The notes below the pieces were generated by a model that was not told where the DNA came from, ran no database searches, and was given only the letters and a program-made list of their open reading frames with translations. This document shows, in pieces, positions 62,214 through 64,000 of a stretch of 64,000 bases of DNA. Position 1 is the stretch's first letter, and the number at the start of each line of letters is the position of its first letter. Origin of the DNA: Microthrixaceae bacterium (GTDB lineage Bacteria; Actinomycetota; Acidimicrobiia; Acidimicrobiales; Microtrichaceae); NCBI GenBank assembly GCA_027493675.1, contig JAOSKI010000045.1:1-64000 (forward strand), in the 5' to 3' direction. The position numbers and the translations under genes were made by a program.

Positions 62214-62288
62214 AGAGGTAGGGATGGGTTCGAAACCCGATCGTCGGACGTTGGAGCGGTGCTGTACGATGGACGGACAACAGATCAC

Positions 62289-62691
62289 GGGGCTGACCGG
62301 TTTCGACGTTGGGACTTGGAAGCCGCACTTGCGACCCGAGTTGTCTCAGACTCGCTAAACGGGGACACAACAAGAACCGCCGATGAGCAGTTCGCTCTCG
62401 CAGCCTGATCCGAACAGATCGGTCTGTAGCAGAGTCATAGTGACCGGCAACGGCGCACGGGGCCTGATCCTCAGCCCGGCAACAGAAGTGGGGATGGACC
62501 GCAGGGAAAGACCGCTGACAGCCGGCAAAGACCGCTGACACCGGGGAAAGACCCGGCAGTTGGACCGTCCTCTCGTAGGACCGACCAGCCGACCCGCCGG
62601 TGCCACGGCTGTGAGTGGCAGAGTCGGGAACGGTCGTAGCGGGTGTGGTGACCACCTGACGGACGGGGGTTCGATTCCCCCAGCTCCACGA
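62289..62691 (+). ncRNA. ssrA: tmRNA
   Basis: 5' GGGGCTGACCGGTTTCGAC; 3' GGACGGGGGTTCGATTCCCCCAGCTCC pairing with the 5' acceptor strand; tag reading frame ending ADEQFALAA-TGA at 62361-62408. Confidence 0.95.
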
Positions 62692-62865
62692 TTGGGTATC
62701 CGGGGGTGTCCGGCGCTACCCCTCAGATACCCGGAGTACATGCAAACAATGGGATTCTGGCAGCGGCGTGATCCGCCAGATTCCGAGGCGTACCGAGGGT
62801 GTTGCTTTCCAGGTTGCTTTCCTTCTACCGGGTTTCACAGCACGGATTCTCGGAAAGCAACGGCG

Positions 62866-63690
62866 ATGGCACGGCCTCGGCCCAAGCGCAGCACTCTCCC
62901 CGACGGCTCGGTGGTGGTCGCGGGCAAGCGTCCGAACAGTACGGCCTCGGCCTACTCCGTCGCCTCCCGTGGCGTGTGGCGCGCCACCTGGATCGACCCG
63001 ACCACCGGTCGGCGACGGAGGGGTCAGCCGTGCCACCAGAGCAGAGGCCGAGCGGCGTGCGGCAGAGGCGGCAACCCGGGCGGCGGCCACGGTGACCCGC
63101 CCGCTCGGCGCGGACCCTGACACCACCATCGACCAGGTCGCGGCGTGGTGGCTCGACAACGTGGCCGCTCCCGAGGTGCGACCGCCCACCCTGCACGCCT
63201 ACCGCAAGGACGTCGCCCGGCTGTCCGAGCGGCTCGCCCGCGAGCGCTGGGACCGCCTCGTCGCCCTCGCGCCGAACCCGCAAGTGGGGATCGTCACCAG
63301 CGAGCCGCTCACCGCGGTCGAGGTGGACCGAGACTCGATCGTCGTGTGCACCGCGACGGGCGGGGAGGTCACCATCACCGGTGAGGGCCTCGACAACGAC
63401 CACCTGGACTACGGCTACGCCCCTCACAATCCACCGCGCCCAGGGCGCCATCCACGACCGCTCGCATGTACTCGCCGCCGGCGGTGGCCGAGAGCTCGGC
63501 TACGTCGCCATGAGCCGAGCCCGCGATGGCACGACGATCCATTCCACTGCTGACGACCTCGCCCAGGCCATCGACTACCTCCAAGCCGACTGGGGTGTCG
63601 CCCGCCACCAACGCCGAACATCTCGAACGCATCCAAGCCCGAGGAGCCGAGCATGCCACCGGCCTCGACCGAGGTCTGGGCCTGTAGCCA
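62866..63690 (+). pseudogene. Mobile-element relic: tyrosine integrase N-terminal region joined in frame to a MobF/TraA-type relaxase-helicase C-terminal region
   Basis: MARPRPKRSTLPDGSVVVAG...TIDQVAAWWLDNVAAPEVRPPTLHAYRKDVARLSERLARERWDRL (integrase core-binding-like) then HLDYGYA / TIHRAQGAIHDRSHVLAAGGGRELGYVAMSRARDGTTIH (helicase C-terminus). Confidence 0.65.
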
Positions 63691-63700
63691 GTCGTCCCGG

Positions 63701-64000
63701 CTACTCGTCCTGATCCTGTGGTTCGCGGCTGGCCAGCAGGATGCGCAGCGTCGGCAGGACCTCCCGGTCCTTGTCACGGTCGGCGTGCTCCTTCGATGCG
63801 ATCACATCAGCGAGATGAGCGAGCTGCACTGGGACGTCGTCGGCGCGGCCGTGCACCGCTCGCGTGGCGTAGTACTCGTAGGAGCGGCGGACACCGTCGT
63901 GGTCGGGCATGCTCAACATCACGTCGAGGTCACCTGCATCGGTCCGCCAGTTCGTGATCTGTGCCGAGTGGAACACGCCGCCATCGGCGAGTTGTACCGG
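63701..64000 (-). CDS. Nucleotidyltransferase-fold protein, partial at window edge
   Basis: QLADGGVFHSAQITNWRTDAGDLDVMLSMPDHDGVRRSYEYYATRA...LADVIASKEHADRDKDREVLPTL pattern of nucleotidyltransferase proteins. Confidence 0.55.
   Translation of the reverse strand, partial: PVQLADGGVFHSAQITNWRTDAGDLDVMLSMPDHDGVRRSYEYYATRAVHGRADDVPVQLAHLADVIASKEHADRDKDREVLPTLRILLASREPQDQDE

Noticed and set aside
62660-62691. tRNA gene (T-arm ggggttcgattcccc)
   Set aside because: This is the 3' half of tmRNA; the paired 5' acceptor strand is at 62289 and a tag ORF lies between.

Overview
High-GC actinobacterial chromosomal segment, probably Acidimicrobiia-like (inferred from gene content). It carries a long cell-envelope and polysaccharide neighbourhood: glycosyltransferases, GDP-mannose/GDP-deoxyhexose enzymes, ugd, LCP, an O-acyltransferase and large membrane GTs. 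Interleaved housekeeping genes include accA3-birA, pabB/pabC, cofD/cofE, ftsH, DUF3499, manB, Trm112, SIS isomerase, ahcY, ahpC-ahpF-oxyR, comF, secA, prfB, ftsE-ftsX and ssrA. The gene set overlaps the actinobacterial sahH/manB/fbiAB/LCP/accA3 region plus the secA/prfB/ftsEX/ssrA region. Many conserved genes, some essential, are broken by single-base indels in homopolymers. These look like sequence errors, so I merged overlapping ORFs into single genes; internal coordinates of those genes are approximate. Most notable signals: (1) a 37-bp ATAG-N7-CTAT-N7-ATAG-N7-CgAT OxyR-type operator upstream of ahpC; (2) a recurring gene-end architecture of short tandem repeats and/or long perfect hairpins with 3-nt loops (24-bp, 28-bp, 13+4-bp and two adjacent stems); (3) an eroded mobile element next to ssrA whose integrase N-terminus is fused in frame to a MobF/TraA-type helicase C-terminus; (4) a flavoprotein disulfide-reductase homologue lacking the first redox cysteine; (5) F420 genes cofD/cofE coupled to gmd/rmd. 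No CRISPR array and no canonical tRNA gene was recognised. I found no clear wholly new multi-gene system. The gene-end repeat/hairpin modules are the best candidate for something undescribed.
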